This document shows, one piece after another, positions 25,854-36,526 of a DNA stretch of 64,000 bases. Source of the stretch: Burkholderiales bacterium (GTDB taxonomy: Bacteria > Pseudomonadota > Gammaproteobacteria > Burkholderiales > Casimicrobiaceae); NCBI GenBank assembly GCA_025354165.1, contig JANXNI010000041.1:1-64000 (forward strand). The letters are read 5' to 3'. Positions within the stretch are counted from its first letter, which is position 1. Each line of letters begins with the position of its first letter. The notes beneath the pieces are model-generated. The model made no database searches, was not told the origin of the DNA, and was given only the letters and a program-made list of their open reading frames with translations. Made by a program: the position numbers and the translations under genes.

Positions 25854-26828
25854 TCACGCATGCACCGCTGCCACCGCACCCTTCGCCGCGTCAGTAACCG
25901 CCGCTCGCAACCACTGCTGCGCCGACAGCGCTTGCGCTCTGCGATGCCAGACCATATCGACGCGAACGGGCGGTACCGCAAACGGCAAATCTACGACGGC
26001 GAACTCCTCACTAATCCCGGTCGAAGGCAAAAAGTGCTTCGGCAAAACGGTGAGCAAATCCGAACCGGCCACGACTCGCCCCGCAGTAAAAAACTGATTC
26101 ACCGTGAGCACGACTCGTCGCGACCGGTTGATTGCCGCCAAAGCCTCATCAACAAAACCAAACGGTCGTCCCGAAAAGCTCACGAGCAGGTGATGAGCGG
26201 CGCAATACGCGTCCAGCGTGAGCGGTTTGTGCGCCAAATCCAGCGCCAATGGATGATCGCGCCGCATCACGCAGACGTACTCGCCGCTGTAGAGCTGGGT
26301 GTGATACAGGCTGTCGGGATTGCCGGTTTGCATGCTTTGCAGGTTGATCGCGGCGACCACTGCCGGGAAGTAGCCGACGGCGAGATCGACTTCGCCTGCC
26401 TCCAGGAGCGCGCGCGGGTCGCGCGTGGTCAGCGGCAGCACGCGGGTCGTGATGCCCGGCGCGTTCGTTTCGCTGTGACGGATCAGACGCGGAATCAACA
26501 TAGCGGCGGTGGCGTCGGCCATGGCGAGCACGAAGCCCTGTTTCGAAGTGGCCGGGTTGAAGGTGTCGGGTGTGATGCTTGCCTGTAACGAGGCAAGTGC
26601 GTCGCGCACCACAGGCCATAGAGCGATTGCTCTGGGCGTGGGAGCGATTCCGTAACCAGCGCGGGTGACCAGTTCGTCGCCTAGCGCTTCGCGTAGACGA
26701 CGCAGCGCATTGCTGACGGCAGGCTGCGTCATCGCGAGGTTTTCTGCGGCTCGCGTCGTGTTTCGCGTGGCCATAACCTCGTCAAAAACACGCAGTAAAT
26801 TGAGGTCTAACGAACGGAAACTCTGCAT
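25854..26828 (-). CDS. LysR family transcriptional regulator
   Basis: Standard LysR regulator of 324 residues. The N-terminal winged helix-turn-helix spans about residues 5-65 (LNLLRVFDEVMATRNTTRAA, then MTQPAVSNALRRLREALGD), followed by the two-lobed ligand-binding domain. The layout is closest to the NodD/LinR-type group. The start at 26828 (MQSFRSLDLNLL) was chosen because the HTH begins at once; an upstream start would add a non-conserved stretch. It is divergent from the small membrane protein gene at 26963, its most likely local target. The effector is unknown. Confidence 0.92.
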   Translation of the reverse strand: MQSFRSLDLNLLRVFDEVMATRNTTRAAENLAMTQPAVSNALRRLREALGDELVTRAGYGIAPTPRAIALWPVVRDALASLQASITPDTFNPATSKQGFVLAMADATAAMLIPRLIRHSETNAPGITTRVLPLTTRDPRALLEAGEVDLAVGYFPAVVAAINLQSMQTGNPDSLYHTQLYSGEYVCVMRRDHPLALDLAHKPLTLDAYCAAHHLLVSFSGRPFGFVDEALAAINRSRRVVLTVNQFFTAGRVVAGSDLLTVLPKHFLPSTGISEEFAVVDLPFAVPPVRVDMVWHRRAQALSAQQWLRAAVTDAAKGAVAAVHA

Positions 26829-26962
26829 AGCAATAGTCTTTGTATCTTTTTCGTGAATACAACTAATCACTAATATAAATTTGCAATATATCAGGGACTA
26901 CCCTAAATTGCAGATGTCGCCCTCTTATCCAGAGGATGATTTATAAGAAAAGGATTTACATC

Positions 26963-27463
26963 ATGGCTACTCATTTCCACACCTCCCACGACGGCCTGGA
27001 TCGCTTTATCGACGGCGCATCCGCTGCTAAAAGCGTCTTTTCTGACATCTTCTCCGCAAAGCGTTTGCCCACCTACGTGCTCGGCGTCGCCATCATGGCC
27101 GTTGTCACAATGGCCGAGCGCGCGCTTGACGCGGCACAAACTGGTTTCGCCTTTGAGTGGGCGGTGCTGACAGTCGTGGCGCTCGCCACCTTCGGCCTGC
27201 TGGCTGGTCTGATTATTCGCAGTACCCGCGCAGCACAAAGCTGGTTCGCCGACTACTCGAAACATGCCGAGCAAACCCGTGCCGACGTGAAGATGTGGGC
27301 CGCCGCCCGCCGTGACCCGCGCGTCATGAACGACATCATCGCAGCGCAAGGGCATGCCGACTGGATGATCGACGAAAGCCGCTCCCACAAGGTAAGCGCT
27401 TCGGTGAAGGACGACGGCCTGGCGCCATTGGCGCCGTGGGCACAGTTGACGCGTTACTACTAA
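26963..27463 (+). CDS. Conserved membrane protein of unknown function
   Basis: 166 residues starting MATHFHTSHDGLDRFIDGA. An amphipathic start is followed by two transmembrane helices (LPTYVLGVAIMAVVTMA, and AVLTVVALATFGLLAGLII), then a soluble helical tail with WAAARRDPRVMNDIIAAQGH. An AGGA-type site precedes the ATG. It is divergent from the LysR gene, so it may be regulated by it. I do not recognise a functional family. Confidence 0.75.
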   Translation: MATHFHTSHDGLDRFIDGASAAKSVFSDIFSAKRLPTYVLGVAIMAVVTMAERALDAAQTGFAFEWAVLTVVALATFGLLAGLIIRSTRAAQSWFADYSKHAEQTRADVKMWAAARRDPRVMNDIIAAQGHADWMIDESRSHKVSASVKDDGLAPLAPWAQLTRYY

Positions 27464-27620
27464 TTGCTAATAGCAAATTCCCCTTTGCGCTCCGGGCAAC
27501 GCCGGGTGCGTTAAAGGCTGGGCCCACCACCGGTGCATCGCATACGGTTGTAGGGCCCGTTTTGCTGGGCTAAGCGCGTGAAATGCCGTTTCCGCGCGAG
27601 CGGCTCGATCACGTAATCCG

Positions 27621-28649
27621 ATGCGTTCGCAAAGAAGCGACACACGATCAGCGAAAATACAGCCTCTTCTCCTCACTCTCGCGCCCGAACCGGCAGTCTC
27701 AACGCCCAGAGCGGCGCATCCTTCATTGAATTCCAGTCCATTTTTTACTAACCGCAAGGTGGTATTTCTCCTGGCGTCGTTTTGCTGTCTGTTGTGGGGC
27801 AGCGCCTATCCGGCCATTAAAAATGGCTATGCGATGTTCGGGATTGTCGCCAGCGACATTCCGTCGAAGCTGGTGTTCGCGGGCTATCGCTTCATTCCGG
27901 CGGGCTTGTTGTTGCTGGCAGTTGCCGCGCTGATGCGCAAGGATATTTTCACGCTGACGCGGCGCTCGCTGGGACAAGTGGCCGTGCTCGGCTTGACCCA
28001 AACCAGCTTGCAATATCTGTTTTTCTACACCGGACTGGCGTACACGACCGGCGTAAAAAGCTCAATCATGAACGCGACGGGCACGTTTTTCAGCGTGCTC
28101 CTGGCCCATTACATCTACAAGAATGACCGCTTGAGTGCGAACAAAGTCATCGGCTGTGTGGTCGGCTTTGTCGGCGTGATGGTGGTGAATTTCAGCGACG
28201 GGTTGATGTCGTTCGATTTCAGCTGGCTGGGCGAGGGTTCGGTCGTGATCGCGGCATTCGTGCTGTCGGCCGCCTCGATTTATGGCAAACGCATATCGCA
28301 AGGCATGGATTCGGTGGTGATGACGGGCTATCAGCTCACCATCGGCGGCATCGCGCTGCTACTCATCGGCTACGCCACAGGCGGCACACTGGCGGGCTTT
28401 ACGCTGAAGTCGACGACGCTGATGATTTATATGGTGGCGCTGTCGTCAGCGGCGTTTGCGCTATGGAGCATCCTGCTGAAATACAACCGCGTCAGCCTGA
28501 TCACGGTCTTTAATTTCATGGTGCCGATATTCGGCACGCTGCTGTCCGCGCTGTTCCTCGGCGAAACCATTCTGGAATGGAAAAATGGCGTAGCGTTGCT
28601 GCTAGTTTGCTATGGGATTTGGCTGGTGACGAAGGAAGAAGCCAAGTAG
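27621..28649 (+). CDS. EamA/DMT superfamily transporter
   Basis: Inner-membrane exporter or permease of the drug/metabolite family. The 342-residue frame contains ten hydrophobic helices arranged as two EamA repeats; the first starts VVFLLASFCCLLWGSAYPAI and includes TSLQYLFFYTGLAYTTGVKSS, the second includes SAAFALWSILLKYNRVSLIT and FLGETILEW. The first 45 residues before the first helix are not membrane-like and probably include non-coding sequence, so the true start may be later (no good ATG; TTG around 27725 is possible). The stop codon touches copy E of the dispersed palindrome. Confidence 0.85.
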   Translation: MRSQRSDTRSAKIQPLLLTLAPEPAVSTPRAAHPSLNSSPFFTNRKVVFLLASFCCLLWGSAYPAIKNGYAMFGIVASDIPSKLVFAGYRFIPAGLLLLAVAALMRKDIFTLTRRSLGQVAVLGLTQTSLQYLFFYTGLAYTTGVKSSIMNATGTFFSVLLAHYIYKNDRLSANKVIGCVVGFVGVMVVNFSDGLMSFDFSWLGEGSVVIAAFVLSAASIYGKRISQGMDSVVMTGYQLTIGGIALLLIGYATGGTLAGFTLKSTTLMIYMVALSSAAFALWSILLKYNRVSLITVFNFMVPIFGTLLSALFLGETILEWKNGVALLLVCYGIWLVTKEEAK

Positions 28650-28765
28650 CAGCTTTTTCACAAAACCCATATTTCATAAGGGCTGAGTCTCATTTTAACA
28701 AAATGTTGACTTACGCTGATTTATGAGTCCAGCCCGCACGAAATAGTCGATTTACCCAAAAGCTG
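28650..28765. repeat. Dispersed palindromic element, copy E
   Basis: 116 bp with exact terminal inverted repeats CAGCTTTT and AAAAGCTG. Inner arms AAGGGCTGAG and CCAGCCCG flank the centre TGTTGACTTACG. It begins at the base after the stop codon of the EamA gene. The rest of the gap to 29023 shows no gene; the last 60 bases are AT-rich and probably hold the promoter of the next operon. Confidence 0.8.
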
Positions 28766-29023
28766 ATACGCGTTCACCTGGACAATGTGCCTCGCGAAGC
28801 CACCCGAAGCCGCTCATCCGCGCGGCGCGACGGCAAACATCACTCCCAACTCCGCTTTTACAACCGCCACTCCCGCGCTGTCGACGCCAGATCTGGCTCG
28901 TGTTCTGCATCATTCCTATACATTTGTCTAAGAAATATCTTATGTTCGGATGATCTAGGGACGCCTTAAACGCGGTATAAGGGATTCATTCCAACTATTA
29001 TTCAAACGTCATATTTTTTCCCT

Positions 29024-30118
29024 ATGCCGGATCAAAAAAGCGCCACCATTCTGATCGTTGATGACGCTGCGGAGAACTTGCGCGTGTTGAGTGGCCTGCT
29101 CGGCCCACACTATCGCGTGCTGGCGGCAACGTCGGGTGAGCGCGGCCTGCGCGTGGCAGCCGACACGCCAAAGCCTGATCTCGTGCTGCTGGATGTGGTG
29201 ATGGACGGAATGGACGGCTACGCTGTACTCGTGAATCTGCGCGAGAACCCCGCGACACGCGATATCCCGGTAATTTTTCTGACCGCGCGCAATGACGCCG
29301 GTGACGAGGAACGTGGGCTGCTGCTCGGGGCCGCCGACTACATCGCCAAACCGATCACCCGCGCCGTAGTACTCGCGCGCGTTCGAGCACAACTGGAGGC
29401 GAAACAGGCGCGCGACTGGCTGCAAAATCAGAACGTGGCGCTGGAAGCCGAAGTGGCGCGGCGCATGCACGAAAACGATATGACGCAACGGGTCAGCATT
29501 CGCGCTCTGGCGCATCTGGCCGAAGCGCGCGACCCGGAAACAGGCAATCACATTTTGCGCACGCAGGGCTACGTCCAGCGCATGGCGTCGGGCCTTCAGT
29601 CGCACCCGCGATTCGCGGCGACCTTGACCGACAGCTACATCCATCTGCTTGCGCTGTCTGCGCCGTTGCACGACATCGGCAAGGTCGGTATCCCCGATTC
29701 CATCCTGTTGAAACCGGGCAAGCTGACACCCGATGAATGGGCGATCATGAAGACACACGCGAAGCTCGGCAGCGATGCGCTGGAACGGGCCGAGCGCGAT
29801 ATCAAAATGCCGCTCGCGTTCTTGTCCGCCGCGAAAGAAATCGCGCATTGGCATCACGAAAAATGGGACGGTAGCGGTTATCCTGACGGACTCGTCGGCG
29901 ACGCAATTCCGGTTGCAGCCCGGCTGATGGCGGTGGCTGACGTGTTCGATGCGCTGATCTCGCAGCGCGTCTACAAAGCCGCCTTCACCTATGCCGACGC
30001 CCAGGCCATCATTGTCGAGGGGCGAGGCAAGCACTTTGACCCGGACGTGACAGACGCATTCCTGAATGGCTTTGATGACTTCGTCGCCATCGCCGAGCGT
30101 TACCGGGAAACGGCTTAA
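29024..30118 (+). CDS. Response regulator with HD-GYP c-di-GMP phosphodiesterase domain
   Basis: Degrades the second messenger cyclic di-GMP under control of phosphorylation. 364 residues: receiver domain (ILIVDDAAEN, phospho-acceptor D57 in LVLLDVVMDGMDG, YIAKP near 107), a coiled linker at about 125-150, and an HD-GYP domain at about 155-360. Catalytic motifs are intact: LHDIGKVGIP (HD) and HHEKWDGSGYPDGL (GYP), plus ADVFDALISQRVYK. The gene is followed after three bases by a huge hybrid kinase, so both are probably one operon and one signalling route. Known HD-GYP proteins of this type often reduce biofilm formation. Confidence 0.95.
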   Translation: MPDQKSATILIVDDAAENLRVLSGLLGPHYRVLAATSGERGLRVAADTPKPDLVLLDVVMDGMDGYAVLVNLRENPATRDIPVIFLTARNDAGDEERGLLLGAADYIAKPITRAVVLARVRAQLEAKQARDWLQNQNVALEAEVARRMHENDMTQRVSIRALAHLAEARDPETGNHILRTQGYVQRMASGLQSHPRFAATLTDSYIHLLALSAPLHDIGKVGIPDSILLKPGKLTPDEWAIMKTHAKLGSDALERAERDIKMPLAFLSAAKEIAHWHHEKWDGSGYPDGLVGDAIPVAARLMAVADVFDALISQRVYKAAFTYADAQAIIVEGRGKHFDPDVTDAFLNGFDDFVAIAERYRETA

Positions 30119-30121
30119 GTA

Positions 30122-33100
30122 GTGGTGCGGCGCGAACAACCCGCAGTCTTACTACGCACCGTGTTGCGCCAGTTGTTCTGGGCCGCCGCGCTAACGATAG
30201 TCGTATCCGGAGTTCTGCTCGCGGTCGCGCTGTCGTACCTGCGAAGCGATGCGCTTGATGCAAGCGAAAGACTGACTTCGTCGTTTGCGCAGGTCATAGA
30301 AGAGCAAACGACGAGAACATTTCAGACCGTAGATCAAACCCTGCAATTGATCAGTAACCGCCTCGTTCAGCTTGAAGCAGCGGGTGGGGTAAATGAGCAA
30401 TCGGCGCAAGCGCTGCTGAGCGAGCAGATGAAGGAACTGCCCTTTGTCCGTGGCGTGTTCGTGGTAGGTTCCGACAATCGCGTCAAGTTTGCATCGCAAG
30501 CCAGCTTCGTCGGACTGGACGTCAGCAATCGCCCCTATGTACAGCAATATCTTGCTGAAGCGAAAAGGGGCTTTTACGTCTCTGACCCACAACGCGGAGG
30601 CACGTCCGATTCCTGGGCGATCCACGCGGTTCGACCGTTGATCTCTCGCGACGGGAAGCCCGCAGGCATCGTCGTGGCGTCGATTGAGCCGCGATTTTTT
30701 GACAAGCTCTGGCGCACGGTTGATGTGGGAGGCGGCGGCTCGGTGGCGTTGTTCCGGAGCAACGGGGTTCTCATGACGCGGAGCCCGTTTGACGACACCA
30801 TCATCGGTCAAAGGTTCGACAAAGGCCCGGTATTTCGCGATCTGATCGGGAAGAATTCGTCCGGCAGCATTTTGTACGCAAGCTCCATCGATGAGAAATA
30901 TCGCAGCTTCGCTTATCGCACGCTATCAGGGCAACTGGACATGGTGGTGATCGTTGGCCGATCCCTGGATTTGATCCTCGCACCGTGGTGGCGATTTGCC
31001 ATGCTCGCCAGCACGATCTGGGCCTTGGCCGCCGTTTCCATCGTCGGTTTGTGCACCGTCCTGAGTCGGGCGTGGACGCAGCGTGCGCGCGAGGCGGATC
31101 ACGCTCAACATATGTCGGAGCGCCTTTCGCTGGCGACCGATGCAGCCTCGATCGGGGTTTGGGATTGGGACGTGAAGGCCAACCAGCGGAGCGCGTCGCC
31201 CACCTACTTCACCATGCTTGGCTACTCGGCCGACGAAGATCCAGCGGATCGCAAGCGATGGATGTCGCAGGTTCATCCTGATGATCTGGCAGCAGTGACC
31301 GCCAAAATTGAAGCAGTCGTTGCAGGCGTGGACGCCCCCTACGAATACGAAGCGCGGATGCTGCAAGCCGATGGCACCTATCGCTGGGTTAACACCATTG
31401 GCCGCGTGCTGGCGCGCGACGAAGCAGGACGCGCGAGCCGCCTTGTGGGCGTGCGTATGGACATTACCGAGCGCAAAACGGCAGAGCAGGCGCTGCGTGA
31501 CGGCGAGGCGCGATACCGCGAACTGTTCGCTGCCAGCCCGCATCCGATGTGGGTGTTCGATGCCGAGCTGTACACCTTTCTGGCGATTAATTCCGCAGCG
31601 ATTTCACACTACGGTTACAGCCGCGAAGAATTCCTGACGATGAAGATCTGGGACATTCACCCCACCGAGGATTTGCCGCAGTTGCGCGCGCATCTGGAGA
31701 CACTGCATCTCGGGTCGGTGCGGCGCGGGGTCTGGCGGCATCAGCGCAAAGATGGCAGCATTCTCCTTAGCGAAGTGCGTTCGCATGAATTCAAGTTTGG
31801 TGACCGTGCGGCAGTGCTGGTGACAAGTAACGATGTGACTGAGCGGGTGCGGGCGGAAGAGCAGTTGCGCAACAGCGAGGAGAATTTGTCGATCACTTTG
31901 CAGTCGATTGGCGACGCCGTGATCTCAACCGATCACGACGGAAAAATCACGCGCATGAACGCAACCGCAGAGCGCCTGACTGGCTGGACGCTGGGCGATG
32001 CCGCGGGTCATGAGCTGTCGGAGGTTTTCCGTATCGTCGATGCGGAAACGCGAGTCCCGCCGAAAAATCCGGCGCACCTGGCGATGGAGCGTAACGACGT
32101 CGTCGGGCTATCAAATCACACTTCGCTTCTGGCGCGTGATGGCTATGAATATCAGATCGCCGACAGCGCGGCACCCATTCGCAACGCGCAGGGCAAAACC
32201 GTGGGCGTGGTCATTGTGTTCAGCGATGTTACCGAGCAATACGGCGTGCGCCGCGCGCTGGCCCGCTCCATCGAGCTACTTGAGCGCACCGGCGAGATCG
32301 CCCGTGTCGGCGGCTGGGAAGTAAATCTGCGGACAATGGAGCCGTTCTGGACGCGCGAGACCTTTCTCATTTACGAGCTTGAATCACCGGTGACGCCAAC
32401 GCTCGAGCTTCAGGTGAGCGCCTATGCCCCCGAGGCACGCCCCATCATTCGTGCCGCTGTCGAAGCCGCCGTATGCGCCGGAACACCGTTTGATCTGGAG
32501 TTACCGCTGGCGACCCTTAAAGGTCGCGAAATCTGGGTGCGCGTGCAGGGCTCGGTGGTGCTGGAAGGCGGAAAACCAGTGCGACTTACCGGAGCGATTC
32601 AGGACGTCACCGAACGACGCCGACTCAGCAGTGAACTGGATCGGCATCGTCATCATCTGGAAGATCTGGTCGCCACACGCACGATTGCGCTGGCGGCTGC
32701 GCAGGCGCAAGCGGAAGCTGCCAATCAGGCAAAGAGCGCGTTCCTCGCGAACATGAGCCACGAGATTCGGACACCGTTAAATGCGATCATCGGACTCAGC
32801 TACCTGTTGCGTCGATCCGGCGCCAACCCGGGTCAATCGGACCGCTTGCACAAAATCGATACCGCCGGTCGACACCTGTTGTCGATCATCAACGACGTGC
32901 TGGATCTAGCGAAAATTGAGGCTGGTCGACTACAGCTGGATAGCACAGATTTTCATCTCGGAACCGTGCTTGATAGCGTCGCCTCAATCATAAGTGAATC
33001 AGCGCTGACCAAGGGCTTACGCATCGAAATTGATGAAGGAACGGTGCCGCTGTGGTTGCGTGGTGATGTGACACGTTTGCGGCAGGCGCTCCTGAATTAC

Positions 33101-34603
33101 GCGGGTAACGCGGTCAAATTCACCGACACCGGTCAGGTCAAATTGCGCGCGCACTTGATGCAGGATTCGGGTGACGATTTACTTGTCCGGTTTGAGGTTG
33201 TGGACACTGGCGTTGGCATTGCGTCGGGCACATTGAGCAAACTGTTCGACGCGTTCGAGCAGGCCGATGCGACGACGACCAGAAAGTCCGGCGGCACGGG
33301 TCTGGGCCTCACCATCACGCGCGGTTTGGCGCAATTAATGGGCGGCGAATCAGGTGCCGAGAGCACACCAGGCGCTGGCAGCACGTTCTGGTTCACTGCA
33401 AAATTGCAGCGTGGGCGCGGTCCGATGCCTACCGTACCGAATCATGACAAGACCGATGTGGAGACGCGGCTGCGCGATCTGCATCATGGTGCGCGCATCT
33501 TGCTGGTGGAGGACAACGCGATCAATCGCGAAGTGGCAAACGAGTTGCTGTCGGGCGTAGGCATGGACGTAGAAACGGCTGCCGACGGGGAGATCGCGTT
33601 GAGCATGGTGCAAACGCGCCAATACAACCTGATCCTGATGGACATGCAAATGCCCGTGATGGATGGACTGCAAGCGACGCGCGCGATCCGCAAGCTGCCC
33701 GGATGTGAGACAAAGCCAATCCTCGCGATGACGGCCAATGCATTTGAAGGAGATCGCTACGCCTGCGAAGAAGCTGGCATGAATGACTTCATTAGCAAGC
33801 CGGTGGAGCCCGCGGCGCTGTATGAAGCATTATTGGTGTGGTTGTCGGCAGCGCGTGCACATGACCGCCCCCTTATTGCGAGCGAATCAGAAGCCGGTAC
33901 AGCGCTTGCCTCCCCGACGCCCGCAATGGGTGATGTGCCAGCGGCGGTCGCTGAATCGTTAAAGCAGCGCCCGAGCAATGATGAATATGCAGACGCACTA
34001 AGGGCGCTCACGCTCAAAGTACCCGACATCAATGTCGCACGCGGGCTCGTCTTGCTGCGCGGCGACGCCCGAAAGTACCTGCACCTGCTCAGCCAGTTTG
34101 CCACCTCGCACCGGGACGATCCTTCTCAATTGGCGCACTATATCGACACTGGCGACCGAGCCCGGGCGCGACGCTTGTTACACGCCCTTAAAGGCAGCTC
34201 AGCGACGCTCGGGGTTGACTTCGTCGCCGAAGCAACGCGTCGGCTTGAATATATGTTGCGCGAAGATGATGACGCTAGCGCGTTGCCCGAAGGCGTAAAT
34301 CAGGAAGTGGAAAGCCTTGCCGCGTATGGGTCGTCGCTGGCGGCAGCGATCGCATCGCTGAGCGCGATAACGCAGGCCAAACCAATAGTCGACGAAGAGC
34401 CGCGTCACCCCCCCGCAGTGCTCAACGTGATGTTGACAGAGCTGGAAATTCTGCTTGCCCACAACGATACCGCAGCCATTCATTTGCTGGAGGAAAACGA
34501 AGCGGCCTTGCGCGCCGCTCTCGGCCCTGTGTTCGCGGCGATTTCACGCCATCTGAACGCGTATGATTTTGAAGGCGCACTCGGGGCGATGAAGCTGCGG
34601 TAG
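30122..34603 (+). CDS. Multi-PAS hybrid sensor histidine kinase with receiver and HPt domains
   Basis: 1493 residues with a GTG start three bases after the HD-GYP gene. Order: transmembrane helix (about 14-38), a periplasmic Cache-like sensor (about 50-285), second helix (about 290-315), four PAS/PAC units between about 335 and 855 (each closing with a DITERK, DVTERV, DVTEQY or DVTERR motif), a short coiled coil, HisKA with [16 protein letters not shown] (phospho-His 880), HATPase ([20 protein letters not shown]), a receiver with D1174 in [11 protein letters not shown], and an HPt domain with HALKGSS (His 1354). All phosphorelay residues are present, so a His-Asp-His chain ending at the HD-GYP receiver next door is plausible. 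The signal is unknown. Confidence 0.93.
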   Translation: MVRREQPAVLLRTVLRQLFWAAALTIVVSGVLLAVALSYLRSDALDASERLTSSFAQVIEEQTTRTFQTVDQTLQLISNRLVQLEAAGGVNEQSAQALLSEQMKELPFVRGVFVVGSDNRVKFASQASFVGLDVSNRPYVQQYLAEAKRGFYVSDPQRGGTSDSWAIHAVRPLISRDGKPAGIVVASIEPRFFDKLWRTVDVGGGGSVALFRSNGVLMTRSPFDDTIIGQRFDKGPVFRDLIGKNSSGSILYASSIDEKYRSFAYRTLSGQLDMVVIVGRSLDLILAPWWRFAMLASTIWALAAVSIVGLCTVLSRAWTQRAREADHAQHMSERLSLATDAASIGVWDWDVKANQRSASPTYFTMLGYSADEDPADRKRWMSQVHPDDLAAVTAKIEAVVAGVDAPYEYEARMLQADGTYRWVNTIGRVLARDEAGRASRLVGVRMDITERKTAEQALRDGEARYRELFAASPHPMWVFDAELYTFLAINSAAISHYGYSREEFLTMKIWDIHPTEDLPQLRAHLETLHLGSVRRGVWRHQRKDGSILLSEVRSHEFKFGDRAAVLVTSNDVTERVRAEEQLRNSEENLSITLQSIGDAVISTDHDGKITRMNATAERLTGWTLGDAAGHELSEVFRIVDAETRVPPKNPAHLAMERNDVVGLSNHTSLLARDGYEYQIADSAAPIRNAQGKTVGVVIVFSDVTEQYGVRRALARSIELLERTGEIARVGGWEVNLRTMEPFWTRETFLIYELESPVTPTLELQVSAYAPEARPIIRAAVEAAVCAGTPFDLELPLATLKGREIWVRVQGSVVLEGGKPVRLTGAIQDVTERRRLSSELDRHRHHLEDLVATRTIALAAAQAQAEAANQAKSAFLANMSHEIRTPLNAIIGLSYLLRRSGANPGQSDRLHKIDTAGRHLLSIINDVLDLAKIEAGRLQLDSTDFHLGTVLDSVASIISESALTKGLRIEIDEGTVPLWLRGDVTRLRQALLNYAGNAVKFTDTGQVKLRAHLMQDSGDDLLVRFEVVDTGVGIASGTLSKLFDAFEQADATTTRKSGGTGLGLTITRGLAQLMGGESGAESTPGAGSTFWFTAKLQRGRGPMPTVPNHDKTDVETRLRDLHHGARILLVEDNAINREVANELLSGVGMDVETAADGEIALSMVQTRQYNLILMDMQMPVMDGLQATRAIRKLPGCETKPILAMTANAFEGDRYACEEAGMNDFISKPVEPAALYEALLVWLSAARAHDRPLIASESEAGTALASPTPAMGDVPAAVAESLKQRPSNDEYADALRALTLKVPDINVARGLVLLRGDARKYLHLLSQFATSHRDDPSQLAHYIDTGDRARARRLLHALKGSSATLGVDFVAEATRRLEYMLREDDDASALPEGVNQEVESLAAYGSSLAAAIASLSAITQAKPIVDEEPRHPPAVLNVMLTELEILLAHNDTAAIHLLEENEAALRAALGPVFAAISRHLNAYDFEGALGAMKLR

Positions 34604-34706
34604 CGACGAAAATGATGCGAATGAGAGGTTTCTCGCTACATTTCCGTCGACTTTGTACCAAAACATCGTTCAGCCCGCGATCTGCTGTGCTTTCAGCCGA
34701 AAGCTG
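34604..34706. repeat. Decayed copy H of the dispersed palindrome
   Basis: The right half keeps CGTCGACTTTG, CAGCCCGCGA and TTTCAGCCGAAAGCTG as in the other copies. The left half is poorly conserved. It lies between the convergent hybrid kinase and nlpD genes. Confidence 0.5.
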
Positions 34707-34720
34707 TTGACGGCACTCCG

Positions 34721-35836
34721 CTAGCGCGGCATCAGCGAAATCGGATCAAGCGGACGGCCCTGACGGCGCACTTCAAAGTGCATTTTGTTACCCGCAGAAT
34801 CACCGACTTCGGCGAGCTTCTGGCCGATCAGTACGCGCTGCTGCTCCTTGACCAACAATTTGTCGGTGTGGAAATACACGCTAACGGTTTCTTTGGCGTG
34901 ACTGACGACGATCATCTGACCGTAGCCGCGCGGTTCCTTGCCGACGTAGATGACCTTGCCCGCTGCGGCAGCGACCACCGGCGTTCCGGCGTTGGCCGCG
35001 ATGTCAATGCCCTTCATCGGCGCTTTGTCGTTGAATTTGCTCGTCACCTTGCCCGAAGTCGGCCATGTCCACGCGATGCCGTCGCGGTCAACGCCCGTGC
35101 CCGGCTTGATCTCGACTTCGATGGGAGCGGCAGGCGCGGTGGCGGCGGTGACGCCGACTGCGGGTAGCGCGCCGAGCGAAGAGGACATGTTGGTCGCCAG
35201 CGCACTGGCCGCGCCAGTCGGCGGAGTCACGGATACTGGCGCGCCCTCGCCCTGCTTCATCGCGGCCAGCGACGCGTCGCTGTAGGCAACGCGTTGCGAT
35301 TTCGGCTCGCGTTTGAGCAACGCGTCAACCGGCGCTTCGGCAGGCGTCACGGGGGTAAATACCGGCGCTGGCATCGGTGCAGGCATCGCACCCGGAGGCA
35401 AAGTTTGACCCTGAATCACGCCGACCGACGGGATCGGCGTCAACGTTGCGCTCGGTGCCACGAGCAGAGGCATACCGGGCGGGTTGGTCGCAAAATCGGT
35501 CGGTGGCTGCAAGCGCAATACTTGGCCGTCGCGCAGCGGCTGCGTCGTGACCATGTTGTTCCACGCCGCCAATGCGTTGATGTCAACATTGTTTACGCGC
35601 GCAATTCCGTAAAGTGTTTCGCCGCGCTGCACGACGTGAAATTTCGAGCCCGCCGTGTTGCCTGGCAATGCAGGATCGACCGGCATCACTGTGACAGGTC
35701 CCGGCGGCAGAAACTGCGGCTGCAGCGGCTGAGTCGGTCGTGCACCGCGATCCTGTACCGGCGCCGGAATGCTGGTGGTGCACCCGGAAACAATCGCGAG
35801 TACGGTGGCTGCGAGAAAGAGTTTTGGAGTCTGCAT
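34721..35836 (-). CDS. nlpD: NlpD-like LysM/M23 lipoprotein
   Basis: Envelope lipoprotein that activates cell-wall amidases at the division site. 371 residues: signal peptide with lipobox VSGC (Cys about 19), a Pro-rich spacer, a LysM domain with VVQRGETLYGIARVNNVDIN near residues 70-110, a long low-complexity linker, and an M23 (LytM) domain at about 255-371 with IDIAANAGTPVVAAAAGKV and KMHFEVRRQGRPLDP. The first metal ligand of active M23 enzymes (HxxxD) is absent (KGIDIA), so it is catalytically dead, as NlpD proteins are. It is the third gene of surE-pcm-nlpD. rpoS, the usual next gene, is not present. Confidence 0.92.
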   Translation of the reverse strand: MQTPKLFLAATVLAIVSGCTTSIPAPVQDRGARPTQPLQPQFLPPGPVTVMPVDPALPGNTAGSKFHVVQRGETLYGIARVNNVDINALAAWNNMVTTQPLRDGQVLRLQPPTDFATNPPGMPLLVAPSATLTPIPSVGVIQGQTLPPGAMPAPMPAPVFTPVTPAEAPVDALLKREPKSQRVAYSDASLAAMKQGEGAPVSVTPPTGAASALATNMSSSLGALPAVGVTAATAPAAPIEVEIKPGTGVDRDGIAWTWPTSGKVTSKFNDKAPMKGIDIAANAGTPVVAAAAGKVIYVGKEPRGYGQMIVVSHAKETVSVYFHTDKLLVKEQQRVLIGQKLAEVGDSAGNKMHFEVRRQGRPLDPISLMPR

Positions 35837-36526
35837 TTATTCTTGTCCTGTCTTTAGGGGCACGAAGACCACCTCATCAAATGCGGTTTGCTGGAAACTG
35901 TCACCCGTACGTGTGACCAGCGTGAGTCGTTGTCGTTCGGGCGAGCCGAGCGGAATCACCATGCGCCCACCATCGGCCATGAGGCCTAACAAATTGGGCG
36001 GTATCTTGCCCCCGCCCGCCGCGACCACAATGGCGTCAAACTGCACCACGTTGGAGGCGGCTTCCTGACCGTCGGCGTTGCGCACTTTAACGTTGCTGAC
36101 GCCAATGCTCGATAGTGTTTGCCGTGCCTTGGCGGCTAACGCGCCGATGCGCTCAATCGTGTACACCTCGCGCGCCAGCCGGGCGAGCACGGCCGCCTGA
36201 TAACCGCAACCGCCACCGATTTCGAGCGCGAGATCAATTGACTTTCCGGCGCGTAGCAACTCGCAGGAACGGGCGACAGAAAACGGCTGCGAAATCGTTT
36301 GCCCGAATCCGATTGGCAGCGCTGTATCTTCATAAGCGCGGCTTGCCAGCGCGTCTTCCACAAATAAATGGCGCGGCACAGCGGCCATCGCCGCGAGCAC
36401 GACTTCATCTCGAATACCCTGCTCACGCAGCCGCGCAATCATGCGCAAACGCGTACGCTCGGACACCATGCCGAGACCTGCGGCTGAGCGCGCGGGTCGC
36501 GCTGTCGAGTCGCTCACGAAAGCCAC
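35837..36526 (-). CDS. pcm: Protein-L-isoaspartate O-methyltransferase
   Basis: Repairs damaged proteins by methylating L-isoaspartyl residues with S-adenosylmethionine. The 229 residues show the PCMT layout: [15 protein letters not shown] (substrate region), the SAM-binding [20 protein letters not shown] and VYTIERIG, then [14 protein letters not shown]. It overlaps surE by 13 bases and ends one base before nlpD starts, fixing the three as one operon. The usual motif is EIGTGSGYQ; here EIGGGCGYQ has Gly and Cys in place of Thr and Ser, which looks tolerable. Confidence 0.94.
   Translation of the reverse strand: MAFVSDSTARPARSAAGLGMVSERTRLRMIARLREQGIRDEVVLAAMAAVPRHLFVEDALASRAYEDTALPIGFGQTISQPFSVARSCELLRAGKSIDLALEIGGGCGYQAAVLARLAREVYTIERIGALAAKARQTLSSIGVSNVKVRNADGQEAASNVVQFDAIVVAAGGGKIPPNLLGLMADGGRMVIPLGSPERQRLTLVTRTGDSFQQTAFDEVVFVPLKTGQE

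Noticed and set aside
25710-26588. 292-codon plus-strand frame
   Set aside because: Antisense to the LysR gene and includes the CT/GA hairpin; no domain.
28787-28969. 60-codon frame in the gap before the HD-GYP gene
   Set aside because: Arg/Ser-rich, no ribosome binding site, no recognisable homology.
29009-30139. 376-codon minus-strand frame
   Set aside because: Antisense to the HD-GYP gene with intact motifs; no domain in the reverse frame.
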